NCBI GenBank assembly: GCA_017621115.1
Contig: JAGATU010000084.1
Coordinates: forward strand, 1 to 12,815
DNA: 12,815 nucleotides
Reading direction: 5' to 3'
DNA from: Lachnospiraceae bacterium
GTDB lineage: Bacteria; Bacillota_A; Clostridia; Lachnospirales; Lachnospiraceae
Positions 6,240 to 12,815 of the stretch are shown here, piece by piece. How positions within the stretch are numbered: position 1 is the stretch's first letter; each line of letters starts with the position of its first letter. The notes below the pieces were generated by a model. It did not search any database. It was not told where the DNA came from and saw only the letters and a list, made by a program, of their open reading frames with translations. The position numbers and the translations under genes were made by a program.

Positions 6240-7556
6240 TTAATATTTTGTGTATTTATGCAGACTAAAGATACAGCAAACCGCAGAAAAACATTGACCT
6301 GCCAGTAAACCGAAAATATATCCGGAAAGCCCCATTTGCGGAATTAAAAAGAAAACCGATGCAATCCGGATGAGCAGGGTTCCTACATTGATAAAAAGTG
6401 TGGTATAGGTTTTACCGAGTCCGTGAAGGATGCTTCCAAGAGAAGAAGTAATATACAAAAATGGGCAGATGAAGCTCAATTTTACAATAAATTCGCCGGC
6501 AGTTGCGCTATGGAATAGGAAATTACCAATCCATTTTCCTAAAAGAAAAAAGAAGGTAGCAAAAAATAAGCCCATAATACAGCAGAATGTAACACTGCGT
6601 CTTATTACATGAGCAATGGTATGGTTTCTGCCCGATGCCTGTGCTTCGGAAATACGCGGAAGAAGCAGGACGGAAACTGAGTTGACGAGGGCCGAGGGCA
6701 GAAGGATTACGGTCAGCGTCATACCGGTTAATACTCCGAATAAGGAAAGGGATTCGGCAGTTGTACAGCCGAATCGTCGCAGCATTTCCGGTATGTATAT
6801 ATTTTCGACATTCTGCAAAAGATTTACAATAATTCGGCTTATGCTCAAGGGCAGAGCCATGGAAAGCAGACTGGTCGCAGTATTGTAAATTGTGGTTTCT
6901 TTTACCGGTCCTGTTTGTAACCGGTTTAATTTGGGAAGAATAAAGCAAAGAGATACGATGGTACTTATAACTTCGGCAATGGCGGAGCCGGCAGCTGTTA
7001 GTGCAAGCGGTATCTCATAATTATGCATTATATAGAATTGACATAAAAGATAAACACTGCCTACGCGGGCCAGTTGTTCTGTCAGTTGCAGAAGAGCCGG
7101 TATCCCTGCTTTTTTCTTTCCATAGAAATATCCGTTTACACAGCAGTGAATGGCGGAAAAGGGAAAGGCAAGTGCCAAAAGGCGAAGCAGGGGAGCAGTT
7201 CTTGGTTCCAAAAGTATATTTGCGGAAAGGAAATCCGAAAGAGTATATATTCCGACAGACAGGACGGAAGATACCATAGTAGTAATTGCCAGTCCGCAAA
7301 ACAGGAAGCGCAGGGAAGTATTTTCATCTTCACTTTTTGCTGCTACATAACGGGAAATGGAGGTTTGGAAGCCGGCGCAGCAAAGAGAAAAAGCCATCGA
7401 CATGACGGGTGCGGTCAGCTGATAGATACCCATGCCTTCTTCTCCAAAGGTTTGCGATATAAAAGTGCGGTAAAAAAAGCCGATTCCCCGGCACAAAAAG
7501 CTGACGCCGGTTAATACGACTGTTCCGTAAATAATTGATTTATGGGGGATTTTCAT
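6240..7556 (-). CDS. SpoVB/MVF-type polysaccharide or lipid-linked precursor flippase
   Basis: A 438-residue polytopic membrane protein with about twelve hydrophobic segments. The N-terminus shows the signature of the SpoVB/oligosaccharide flippase branch of the MOP superfamily: R23 and Y29-R30 in RGIGFFYR, then FGEEGMGIYQLTAP (37-50) and QTSISRYVA a little later. Family members flip undecaprenyl-linked sugars or peptidoglycan precursors across the membrane; SpoVB of Bacillus (about 518 residues) acts in spore cortex formation. This one is about 80 residues shorter, which suggests two fewer C-terminal membrane helices or a different branch, so I withhold a symbol. The ATG at 7556 has only a weak GAG-type ribosome binding site. 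It is divergent from nifS and upstream of aroF on the same strand with no terminator seen between. A MATE-type transporter is less likely from the motifs. Confidence 0.8.
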   Translation of the reverse strand: MKIPHKSIIYGTVVLTGVSFLCRGIGFFYRTFISQTFGEEGMGIYQLTAPVMSMAFSLCCAGFQTSISRYVAAKSEDENTSLRFLFCGLAITTMVSSVLSVGIYTLSDFLSANILLEPRTAPLLRLLALAFPFSAIHCCVNGYFYGKKKAGIPALLQLTEQLARVGSVYLLCQFYIMHNYEIPLALTAAGSAIAEVISTIVSLCFILPKLNRLQTGPVKETTIYNTATSLLSMALPLSISRIIVNLLQNVENIYIPEMLRRFGCTTAESLSLFGVLTGMTLTVILLPSALVNSVSVLLLPRISEAQASGRNHTIAHVIRRSVTFCCIMGLFFATFFFLLGKWIGNFLFHSATAGEFIVKLSFICPFLYITSSLGSILHGLGKTYTTLFINVGTLLIRIASVFFLIPQMGLSGYIFGLLAGQCFSAVCCIFSLHKYTKY

Positions 7557-7589
7557 ATAGACTCTTTTATGTTATGATTGTTAAATATT

Positions 7590-7600
7590 ATGCATTGCAT
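7590..7600. repeat. Small palindrome just upstream of the nifS promoter
   Basis: ATGCATTGCAT is a perfect inverted repeat of ATGCA around a single central base. It ends four bases before the nifS -35 box, in the divergent region shared with the flippase gene. The position suits an operator, but an 11-base match in AT-rich DNA can arise by chance. Confidence 0.3.
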
Positions 7601-7604
7601 GGCG

Positions 7605-7633
7605 TTGACAGAACGCAGAGGCAGTGATATATT
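7605..7633 (+). promoter_or_regulatory. Near-consensus sigma-A promoter of nifS-nifU-mnmA
   Basis: Perfect TTGACA (7605-7610), exact 17-base spacer and TATATT (7628-7633), one mismatch from consensus. Transcription should start near 7640. This places the open-frame GTG at 7624 upstream of the transcript and fixes the nifS start further downstream. Confidence 0.85.
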
Positions 7634-7677
7634 TAATTCGAAGTAAGTTGGTAGGAATTGAAAAAGAGGTATTTTTT

Positions 7678-8868
7678 GTGAATAAATTGATTTATTTAGA
7701 TAATGCAGCAACAACCAAAACGGCACCGGAAGTAGTGGAAGCGATGCTTCCTTATTTTACGGAATGCTATGGGAATCCGAGCAGTATTTATTCGCTTGGT
7801 TCTACAAGCAAAAAGGCAGTTATTGAGAGCCGTGAGACAATTGCGGAGGTTCTTGGTTGTAAGACCAATGAGATTTATTTTACCGCAGGCGGTTCGGAAG
7901 CCGATAACTGGGCAATAAAAGCGGCGGCAGAAGCCTATGCTTCCAAGGGTAAGCATATTATCACTTCCAAGATCGAGCATCATGCAGTGCTTCACACCTG
8001 TGAATATCTGGAGAAACAGGGATATGAAGTGACCTATCTTAATGTAGATGAGCATGGTGTTGTGGATTTGGAACAGTTAAAAAGGGCCATCCGCCCGGAT
8101 ACGATTTTGATTTCCGTTATGTTTGCAAATAATGAAATCGGTACTATCCAGCCGATTAAAGAAATCGGTGCGATTGCGAAGGAACATAAGATTGTGTTCC
8201 ATACGGACGCCGTGCAGGCATTCGGTCAGATGCCGATTAATGTGGATGAGTATAATATCGATATGCTCAGTGCCAGCGGCCACAAATTAAACGGACCAAA
8301 GGGAATTGGTTTCCTCTATATCCGTACAGGACTTAAGTTACGCTCCTTTGTTCATGGCGGTCAGCAGGAGAGAGGCAGAAGAGCGGGTACTGAGAATGTG
8401 CCGGGTATCGTAGGTCTTGCGGCAGCAGTAAAGCGTGCTTTTGCGATTATGGAAGAAAAAACGGCAAAAGAGATTGAACTGAGAGATTATTTTATCAATA
8501 AATTAGAAACAGAGATTGAGCATTGCTGGTTAAACGGTCATCGCACGGACAGACTTCCGAACAATGTGCATTTCGGCTTTGAATTTGTAGAGGGCGAGTC
8601 ACTTTTGATTAAACTGGATATGGCAGGTGTTTGTGCTTCCAGTGGTTCGGCTTGTACATCCGGTTCTTTAGATCCGTCCCATGTTCTTTTGGCAATCGGA
8701 CTTCCGCACGAACGTGCACACGGTTCACTCCGTTTGACTTTAAGTGAAGAGAACACAAAGGAAGAGATTGATTATACGGTAGGAAAGATTAAAGAAACCG
8801 TGGAATATATGAGAAATATGTCTCCGTTGTACGAAGATTTTATTAAGAAAAACAAGAAGCAGAGGTAG
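7678..8868 (+). CDS. nifS: Cysteine desulfurase NifS/IscS
   Basis: PLP enzyme that removes sulfur from L-cysteine, leaving alanine and a persulfide that is handed to acceptors. Starting at the GTG at 7678 it has 396 residues, close to IscS (404). The N-terminus YLDNAATT (6-13) is diagnostic. H102 stacks on the cofactor, D177 and Q180 sit in HTDAVQ, K203 in SASGHKLNGPKG forms the Schiff base, and C326 in SSGSACTSG carries the persulfide. The frame is open back to a GTG at 7624, but that codon lies within the promoter spacer; the 7678 GTG has AGAGGT (7665-7670) seven bases upstream and yields the normal start. nifU follows three bases after the stop and mnmA follows nifU, so it probably supplies sulfur both for Fe-S clusters and for tRNA thiolation. 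The last 15 residues are lysine-rich. Confidence 0.95.
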   Translation: MNKLIYLDNAATTKTAPEVVEAMLPYFTECYGNPSSIYSLGSTSKKAVIESRETIAEVLGCKTNEIYFTAGGSEADNWAIKAAAEAYASKGKHIITSKIEHHAVLHTCEYLEKQGYEVTYLNVDEHGVVDLEQLKRAIRPDTILISVMFANNEIGTIQPIKEIGAIAKEHKIVFHTDAVQAFGQMPINVDEYNIDMLSASGHKLNGPKGIGFLYIRTGLKLRSFVHGGQQERGRRAGTENVPGIVGLAAAVKRAFAIMEEKTAKEIELRDYFINKLETEIEHCWLNGHRTDRLPNNVHFGFEFVEGESLLIKLDMAGVCASSGSACTSGSLDPSHVLLAIGLPHERAHGSLRLTLSEENTKEEIDYTVGKIKETVEYMRNMSPLYEDFIKKNKKQR

Positions 8869-8871
8869 AGT

Positions 8872-9315
8872 ATGTATAGCGAAAAAGTAATGGACCATTT
8901 CCAGAACCCTCGTAATGTGGGCGAAATAGAAGATGCCAGCGGAGTAGGTACCGTAGGTAATGCCAAATGCGGCGATATTATGCGTATTTATCTGGATATC
9001 GATGAGAACCAGATTATCCGCGATTGTAAGTTTAAGACTTTCGGATGCGGTGCGGCAGTTGCAACCAGCAGTATGGCAACCGAACTTGTAAAGGGTAAGA
9101 CAATTAAAGAGGCAATGCAGGTAACCAATAAAGCGGTTATGGAAGCTCTTGACGGACTACCTCCTGTAAAAGTACATTGCTCTTTACTTGCTGAAGAAGC
9201 CATTCATGCGGCATTATGGGATTATGCTGAGAAGAACGGCATCGAAATCGAAGGATTAGAGAGACCAAAGTCCGATATTCATGAGGACGAAGAAGCAGAA
9301 GAGGAAGAGTATTAA
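8872..9315 (+). CDS. nifU: Fe-S cluster assembly scaffold NifU (IscU-like)
   Basis: Scaffold on which a [2Fe-2S] or [4Fe-4S] cluster is built from persulfide sulfur delivered by the cysteine desulfurase encoded just upstream. The 147 residues form a single U-type domain with the three cluster cysteines C33 (NAKCGD), C59 (FGCGAA) and C103 (KVHCSLLAEEA), the stabilising D35 and H102. It lacks the C-terminal NFU and central ferredoxin-like domains of full-length nitrogen-fixer NifU. The LPPVK motif that DnaK-type chaperones recognise in IscU is present (96-100). Residues 136-147 are a strongly acidic tail. The ribosome binding site AGAGG lies inside the last codons of nifS and the spacer is three bases, indicating tight translational coupling. 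No hscA, hscB, fdx or iscR gene is adjacent. Confidence 0.94.
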   Translation: MYSEKVMDHFQNPRNVGEIEDASGVGTVGNAKCGDIMRIYLDIDENQIIRDCKFKTFGCGAAVATSSMATELVKGKTIKEAMQVTNKAVMEALDGLPPVKVHCSLLAEEAIHAALWDYAEKNGIEIEGLERPKSDIHEDEEAEEEEY

Positions 9316-9322
9316 TTTTCTT

Positions 9323-10402
9323 ATGGGCAAAAAAGTAGTTGTTGGAATGTCAGGCGGCGTGGATTCTTCCGTAGCCGCCTTTTTGTTAAAAAAACAGGGC
9401 TATGATGTTATCGGTGTTACGATGCAGATATGGCAGGATGAGACTGCCGCGCAGGTGGAAGAAAATGGCGGTTGCTGTGGACTTTCTGCGGTGGATGATG
9501 CCAGACGTGTGGCACAGATGCTGGATATTCCGTATTACGTGATGAATTTCAAAAAGGAATTCAAGGAAAACGTAATGGATTATTTTGTGGGGGAATATTT
9601 ATGCGGACGTACTCCTAATCCATGTATCGCCTGTAACCGTTTTGTAAAATGGGAGTCACTTTTGCAAAGAAGTATGGAACTTGGTGCGGACTATATTGCA
9701 ACCGGGCATTATGCCAGAATCGATAAACTGGATAACGGACGCTACTCTTTAAAAACATCCGTAACAGCGGCTAAGGACCAGACTTATGCGCTTTATAATC
9801 TGACACAGGAACAGTTATCTAAGACATTGATGCCTGTTGGGGAATACGAGAAGGACGAAATCCGTCGGATTGCCGAGGCAGAAGGAATTCCGGTTGCGCA
9901 TAAAAAGGACAGCCAGGAAATCTGCTTTATTCCGGATAATGATTACGCCTCTTTTATTGAAAGAGAGACGAATGGAAGTGTACCCGGAGAAGGCAATTTT
10001 GTTACAAAGGACGGCATTGTACTTGGTCGTCATAAGGGAATCACCCATTACACGATTGGTCAGCGCAAAGGACTGAATTTGGCGATGGGACATCCGGTAT
10101 TTGTTACCGAAATCAGACCGGATACCGATGAGGTCGTTATCGGCGAAGCAGAGGATGTTTTTACTTCCGAACTGGTTTGTAACAAACTGAATTTTATGGC
10201 GATAGAAGATATCAAAGATACCTATCGTGCATTGGTTAAGATACGATACAGCCATAAGGGTGCCATGGCGACATTGAAGCGTATCGGAGAAGATGAGATT
10301 CGATGCGTCTTTGATGAACCGGTGCGTGCGGTAACGCCGGGACAGGCAGTAGTATTTTATGAGAATGGCTATATTCTTGGCGGAGGAACCATAGTAAAAT
10401 AA
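9323..10402 (+). CDS. mnmA: tRNA-specific 2-thiouridylase MnmA
   Basis: Makes 2-thiouridine at wobble position U34 of tRNA-Lys, -Glu and -Gln by adenylating the base and inserting sulfur relayed from a cysteine desulfurase. From the ATG at 9323 it has 359 residues, normal for the family. The PP-loop SGGVDSS is at 10-16, the nucleophile C101 in NPCIACN, GHYAR at 128-132, KDQTYALYNL at 151-160, and the persulfide-forming C201 in DSQEICF. The C-terminal part (about 210-359) is the usual beta-barrel RNA-binding region. The frame extends to an ATG at 9281 inside nifU, but homologues begin at MGKKVVVGMSGG. GAGGAAGAG (9301-9309), in the nifU tail codons, is 13 bases from the chosen start, rather far, so initiation may rely on coupling to nifU. 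A bidirectional terminator overlaps the stop. Confidence 0.94.
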   Translation: MGKKVVVGMSGGVDSSVAAFLLKKQGYDVIGVTMQIWQDETAAQVEENGGCCGLSAVDDARRVAQMLDIPYYVMNFKKEFKENVMDYFVGEYLCGRTPNPCIACNRFVKWESLLQRSMELGADYIATGHYARIDKLDNGRYSLKTSVTAAKDQTYALYNLTQEQLSKTLMPVGEYEKDEIRRIAEAEGIPVAHKKDSQEICFIPDNDYASFIERETNGSVPGEGNFVTKDGIVLGRHKGITHYTIGQRKGLNLAMGHPVFVTEIRPDTDEVVIGEAEDVFTSELVCNKLNFMAIEDIKDTYRALVKIRYSHKGAMATLKRIGEDEIRCVFDEPVRAVTPGQAVVFYENGYILGGGTIVK

Positions 10403-10439
10403 AAAGATGTGTACGGGGATGGCCTGTACACATCTTTTT
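10401..10439. terminator. Bidirectional terminator between convergent mnmA and hisJ
   Basis: A perfect 14-bp stem pairs 10401-10414 (A5 then GATGTGTAC) with 10426-10439 (GTACACATC then T5); three more pairs, one of them G-T, can form inside the 11-base loop. The hairpin begins within the mnmA stop codon and ends four bases before the hisJ stop codon, so it can serve both genes. Confidence 0.92.
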
Positions 10440-10443
10440 GTTA

Positions 10444-11265
10444 TTAAATCTTTAAAAATTCCGCAACGCGGTTAGCAAATACGCAGTAATATTTGAATCC
10501 GCAATCGGTCAGAATCTCAGCTGCTTTGTTAAAATGGTCACCGAGTGTCTCGGGCACATGGGAATCCGAGCCGATGGTAATGATTTCTCCGCCGAGTTCA
10601 CGATAACGTTTAATAATCTCTTTGCACGGATTCGGGTTGCGAAGACCTTTGGTAAGTCCGGCGGTATTGAGTTCAATTCCTTTTTCATTTTCAATTAAAT
10701 AAGAAAGAATCGGATCAATCACATCTTTGTACGCTTCATATGTGTAGTTTTTATCCTTGTTTGGGCCGTAGCGCACTACATAATCCAGATGTCCGTAAAC
10801 ATCGAAATTATGGAAAAGTTTAACGTTCTGCAGAATACTCTCAAAATATTCACGATACGCTTCTTCTTCACTGCGTCCTTCGTAGAACTGCGGATAATAT
10901 GGGTCAATTCCGTTACAGATATGGGAAGATGCAATAATAAAGTCATATTCATGTTCTCGGGCAAAAATCAGATTCTGACGGACACATTGAGGCTGGAGTC
11001 CGATTTCTACACCAAAATGAATTTCAATCTGCGAAGAGTATTTATCACGCATTTTCAGGAGTTCATATAAATAGGAGTCTGCGTTTACTTCCCATTTCCC
11101 AGGCTCATCCCTTGTTCCGTCATATGGAAAATCCAAATCCATGTGCTCCGTAAAACAAATATGTTTTAATCCTTTTGCAATAGCAGACTGAATCATCTGC
11201 TCCATAGGGGCATCGCTGTCGCCTGAAAAGTAGGAGTGTACATGATAATCGGCTGTAATCGGCAT
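10444..11265 (-). CDS. hisJ: PHP-domain histidinol-phosphatase, HisJ family
   Basis: Probable metal-dependent phosphatase that removes phosphate from L-histidinol phosphate, the penultimate step of histidine synthesis in Gram-positive bacteria. The 273-residue protein has the full PHP metal set: H8 and H10 in DYHVHS, E40 and H41 in FTEHMD, E87 in GVEIG, H115 in ASSHI, H159 in YGHLDYV, and D234 and H236 in GSDSH. ELNTAG near 198-203 is also typical of the HisJ group. The frame opens with ATG at 11271, but GAAGGA (complement of 11273-11278) is only one base from that codon and seven from the ATG at 11265, so I choose 11265. No other his gene is adjacent, and PHP phosphoesterases vary in substrate, so histidinol phosphate is inferred from family resemblance. 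Confidence 0.85.
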   Translation of the reverse strand: MPITADYHVHSYFSGDSDAPMEQMIQSAIAKGLKHICFTEHMDLDFPYDGTRDEPGKWEVNADSYLYELLKMRDKYSSQIEIHFGVEIGLQPQCVRQNLIFAREHEYDFIIASSHICNGIDPYYPQFYEGRSEEEAYREYFESILQNVKLFHNFDVYGHLDYVVRYGPNKDKNYTYEAYKDVIDPILSYLIENEKGIELNTAGLTKGLRNPNPCKEIIKRYRELGGEIITIGSDSHVPETLGDHFNKAAEILTDCGFKYYCVFANRVAEFLKI

Positions 11266-11306
11266 AATCATTCCTTCTTTCTGTATACTTGTCTGTTTTC
11301 TGTCTT

Positions 11307-11335
11307 AGTTTATTCTATTAATAAGAAATCTTCAA
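11307..11335 (-). promoter_or_regulatory. Candidate promoter of hisJ
   Basis: On the minus strand TTGAAG (complement of 11330-11335), a 17-base spacer and TAAACT (complement of 11307-11312). Transcription would start near 11300, giving a leader of about 35 bases that includes the GAAGGA ribosome binding site. The -10 box matches four of six consensus bases. Confidence 0.4.
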
Positions 11336-11353
11336 GAGATATTACAGAATAAT

Positions 11354-11384
11354 TTACCAAAAAATGGGTTGGTTTTTTGTGTAA
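11354..11384. repeat. AT-rich inverted repeat in the hisJ-gap divergent region
   Basis: TTAC-CAAAAAA (11354-11364) pairs with TTTTTTG-T-GTAA (11373-11384) around TGGGTTGG, leaving one unpaired T. It lies between the hisJ and gap promoters, outside both predicted transcripts, so a DNA-level role would be more likely than an RNA one. Confidence 0.4.
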
Positions 11385-11471
11385 ATTGGTCATTTTTTAA
11401 GAAAGTATCAAATTCGGGGTGGTTTTCCAAGATTTTTTGATAAACGACTTGAATTTTACGTATAAATTGGT
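11382..11471 (+). repeat. Direct repeat TAAATTGGT, two copies flanking the gap promoter region
   Basis: TAAATTGGT occurs at 11382-11390 and again at 11463-11471, 81 bases apart. The second copy fills the end of the spacer and abuts the gap -10 box. The arrangement would suit a protein binding two sites, but a nine-base repeat in AT-rich DNA is weak evidence. Confidence 0.35.
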
Positions 11472-11477
11472 TAAAAT
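11449..11477 (+). promoter_or_regulatory. Sigma-A promoter of gap
   Basis: TTGAAT (11449-11454), a 17-base spacer and TAAAAT (11472-11477). Transcription would start near 11484, leaving an untranslated leader of about 80 bases. A second perfect TATAAT at 11532-11537 lacks a -35 box at a workable distance and lies too near the ribosome binding site. Confidence 0.65.
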
Positions 11478-11493
11478 GAAAACGCTGAAAAAA

Positions 11494-11527
11494 TTTTGAT
11501 GTGGGATAATTATGTCCGAAGTCAAAA
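11494..11527 (+). promoter_or_regulatory. Possible hairpin in the gap 5' leader
   Basis: TTTTGA (11494-11499) pairs with TCAAAA (11522-11527), and inside it GGATA (11504-11508) pairs with TGTCC (11513-11517) around an ATTA loop, with a symmetrical four-base internal loop between the two stems. No T run follows, so it is not a terminator. It lies about 10 bases from the predicted transcript start; a role as 5' stabiliser is a guess. Confidence 0.35.
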
Positions 11528-11564
11528 AAAATATAATTTTATTCATTTTTAGGAGGAAATAAAA

Positions 11565-12566
11565 ATGGCAGTAAGAGTAGCAATCAATGGTTTTGGCCGT
11601 ATTGGTCGTCTTGCATTCAGACAGATGTTTGGTGCTGAGGGATATGAAGTTGTAGCAATCAACGACTTAACAAGCCCTAAGATGTTAGCTCATTTATTAA
11701 AGTATGACTCTTCACAGGGTAAATACGCTAAGGCTGACACAGTTGTAGCTGGTGAAGACAGCATCACAGTAGATGGAAAGACAATCACAATTTATAAAGA
11801 AGCTGACGCTAACAATCTTCCTTGGGGAGAATTAAAAGTTGACGTTGTTTTAGAATGTACAGGTTTCTATACATCTAAAGACAAAGCACAGGCTCATATC
11901 AATGCCGGTGCTCGTAAGGTTGTTATTTCTGCACCTGCAGGAAACGATCTTCCTACTATCGTATACAATGTAAACCACACAACATTAAAGCCTGAAGATA
12001 CAATTATCTCTGCAGCTTCTTGTACAACAAACTGTTTAGCACCTATGGCTAAAGCATTAAATGACTTAGCTGGAATCAAATCCGGTATCATGAGCACAAT
12101 CCATGCTTACACAGGTGACCAGATGATCCTTGACGGACCACAGAGAAAAGGCGATTTAAGAAGAAGCCGTGCAGGCGCTGTTAACATCGTTCCTAACTCA
12201 ACAGGTGCTGCAAAAGCTATCGGTTTAGTTATCCCAGAATTAAACGGTAAATTAATCGGTTCTGCTCAGCGTGTTCCTACACCTACAGGATCTACAACAA
12301 TCTTAGTTGCTACAGTTGAAAAATCTGTAACAAAAGAAGAAATCAATGCAGCTATGAAAGCAGCAGCTACAGAATCTTTCGGATACAACGAAGACGAAAT
12401 CGTATCTTCTGATATCGTAGGAAGCACATATGGTTCTATCTTTGATGCTACACAGACAATGGTTGGCGCTGACAACTTAGTTCAGGTAGTTTCTTGGTAC
12501 GACAATGAAAACTCTTACACAAGCCAGATGGTAAGAACAATTAAGTATTTCTCAGAATTAGCTTAA
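11565..12566 (+). CDS. gap: Glyceraldehyde-3-phosphate dehydrogenase
   Basis: Glycolytic enzyme converting glyceraldehyde 3-phosphate, phosphate and NAD+ to 1,3-bisphosphoglycerate in the cytoplasm. It has 333 residues, the usual length. The Rossmann motif INGFGRIGR is at 7-15, D34 in NDLTSP points to NAD rather than NADP, the catalytic cysteine is C153 in [13 protein letters not shown]180 in [10 protein letters not shown] activates it, and [16 protein letters not shown] near the C-terminus is the family's cofactor-contact motif. AGGAGGA (11551-11557) lies seven bases before the ATG, an ideal ribosome binding site. Codon use is strongly biased: nearly all threonines are ACA, with a single ACT and no ACC or ACG that I can find, unlike xerD or mnmA. 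This suits very high expression. A strong terminator separates it from pgk, the next glycolytic gene. Confidence 0.98.
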   Translation: MAVRVAINGFGRIGRLAFRQMFGAEGYEVVAINDLTSPKMLAHLLKYDSSQGKYAKADTVVAGEDSITVDGKTITIYKEADANNLPWGELKVDVVLECTGFYTSKDKAQAHINAGARKVVISAPAGNDLPTIVYNVNHTTLKPEDTIISAASCTTNCLAPMAKALNDLAGIKSGIMSTIHAYTGDQMILDGPQRKGDLRRSRAGAVNIVPNSTGAAKAIGLVIPELNGKLIGSAQRVPTPTGSTTILVATVEKSVTKEEINAAMKAAATESFGYNEDEIVSSDIVGSTYGSIFDATQTMVGADNLVQVVSWYDNENSYTSQMVRTIKYFSELA

Positions 12567-12595
12567 TAACAAGAGTTTTTTACTAGAAGACCTAT

Positions 12596-12627
12596 AAAGG
12601 TCCGGTCTTAAGGACCGGACCTTTTTT
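12596..12627 (+). terminator. Strong intercistronic terminator between gap and pgk
   Basis: AAAGGTCCGGTC (12596-12607) and GACCGGACCTTT (12613-12624) form a perfect 12-bp GC-rich stem around a TTAAG loop, with six T residues at 12622-12627. It lies 30 bases after the gap stop and 30 bases before the pgk ATG. Confidence 0.95.
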
Positions 12628-12657
12628 AATAACAAATAATATAAGGAGGCATTTATT

Positions 12658-12815
12658 ATGTCATTAAACAAGAAATCAGTTGATGATATCAACGTAGCAG
12701 GCAAACGAGTTTTAGTTAGATGTGACTTTAACGTACCTTTGAAGGATGGCGTAATTACAGACGAAACAAGAATTAACGCAGCACTTCCTACAATCCAGAA
12801 ATTATTAAACGACGA
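12658..12815 (+). CDS. pgk: Phosphoglycerate kinase (3' truncated by window end)
   Basis: Glycolytic enzyme that transfers the acyl phosphate of 1,3-bisphosphoglycerate to ADP, acting straight after the gap product. Only 52 codons are in the window, out of roughly 390-400 expected. They contain the N-terminal substrate-binding signature [11 protein letters not shown] (18-28) with R21, D23 and N25, and R38 in [12 protein letters not shown], all contacts for 3-phosphoglycerate in known structures. AAGGAGG (12643-12649) lies eight bases before the ATG. Only 30 bases separate the ATG from the end of the upstream terminator, which leaves no room for a normal promoter, so expression probably depends on read-through or processing of the gap transcript. 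Codon choice is like that of gap. Confidence 0.96.
   Translation, partial: MSLNKKSVDDINVAGKRVLVRCDFNVPLKDGVITDETRINAALPTIQKLLND

Noticed and set aside
7021..7514. Overlapping open frames on both strands inside the flippase gene
   Set aside because: They carry no motif, are Lys/Gln/Ser-rich translations of a membrane-protein gene in the wrong frame, and have no plausible initiation site.
11496..11537. Second gap promoter using TATAAT at 11532-11537
   Set aside because: No -35-like hexamer lies 16-18 bases upstream, and the resulting transcript would begin almost at the ribosome binding site. The TATAAT is better explained by AT-rich leader sequence.
1..12815. CRISPR array, insertion sequence, toxin-antitoxin, defence or biosynthetic cluster
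   Set aside because: I looked for spaced direct repeats, terminal inverted repeats, transposase motifs and small paired genes and found none. All sizeable stretches are explained by housekeeping genes.

Overview
The window is an ordinary chromosomal stretch of a low-GC, Gram-positive anaerobe of the class Clostridia, most likely family Lachnospiraceae. This is judged from protein character, AGGAGG-type ribosome binding sites, the nifS-nifU-mnmA gene order, and SpoIIM- and SpoVB-type proteins. I see no rRNA, tRNA, CRISPR array, insertion sequence, prophage or defence locus. Every gene falls in a recognisable family, and I did not find a convincing new multi-gene system. The most useful observations concern a lipoprotein sitting inside an old conserved neighbourhood, RNA or DNA structures in leaders, and several start sites that need moving.

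Layout. 1-1150 (+): 5'-truncated aspartate aminotransferase of the AspT/MocR-like class, ending in a strong terminator. 1263-5009 (+): nudF (ADP-ribose pyrophosphatase), a secreted beta-helix carbohydrate-binding lipoprotein (Cthe_2159/DUF4353 type), a spoIIM-like membrane protein, and xerD with its own TATAAT promoter. In Bacillus, nudF, spoIIM and xerD are also neighbours, so the lipoprotein looks like an insertion into a conserved block. 5018-5050: bidirectional terminator between convergent xerD and aroF. 5095-7556 (-): a SpoVB/MVF-type flippase followed by a class I DAHP synthase (aroF). 7605-10402 (+): a consensus promoter driving nifS-nifU-mnmA, which together mobilise cysteine sulfur for Fe-S clusters and for 2-thiouridine in tRNA. 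10401-10439: second bidirectional terminator. 10444-11265 (-): HisJ-family PHP histidinol-phosphatase. 11266-11564: divergent regulatory region. 11565-12815 (+): gap, an intercistronic terminator, and the first 52 codons of pgk.

The genes fall into separate functional units: amino-acid metabolism (aminotransferase, aroF, hisJ), envelope or sporulation-type membrane proteins (lipoprotein, SpoIIM-like, SpoVB-like), chromosome dimer resolution (xerD), sulfur trafficking (nifS-nifU-mnmA) and lower glycolysis (gap-pgk). The gap gene differs visibly from its neighbours in codon choice, as expected for a very highly expressed gene. Both convergent gene pairs are separated by long, nearly symmetrical hairpins able to terminate transcription from either side.
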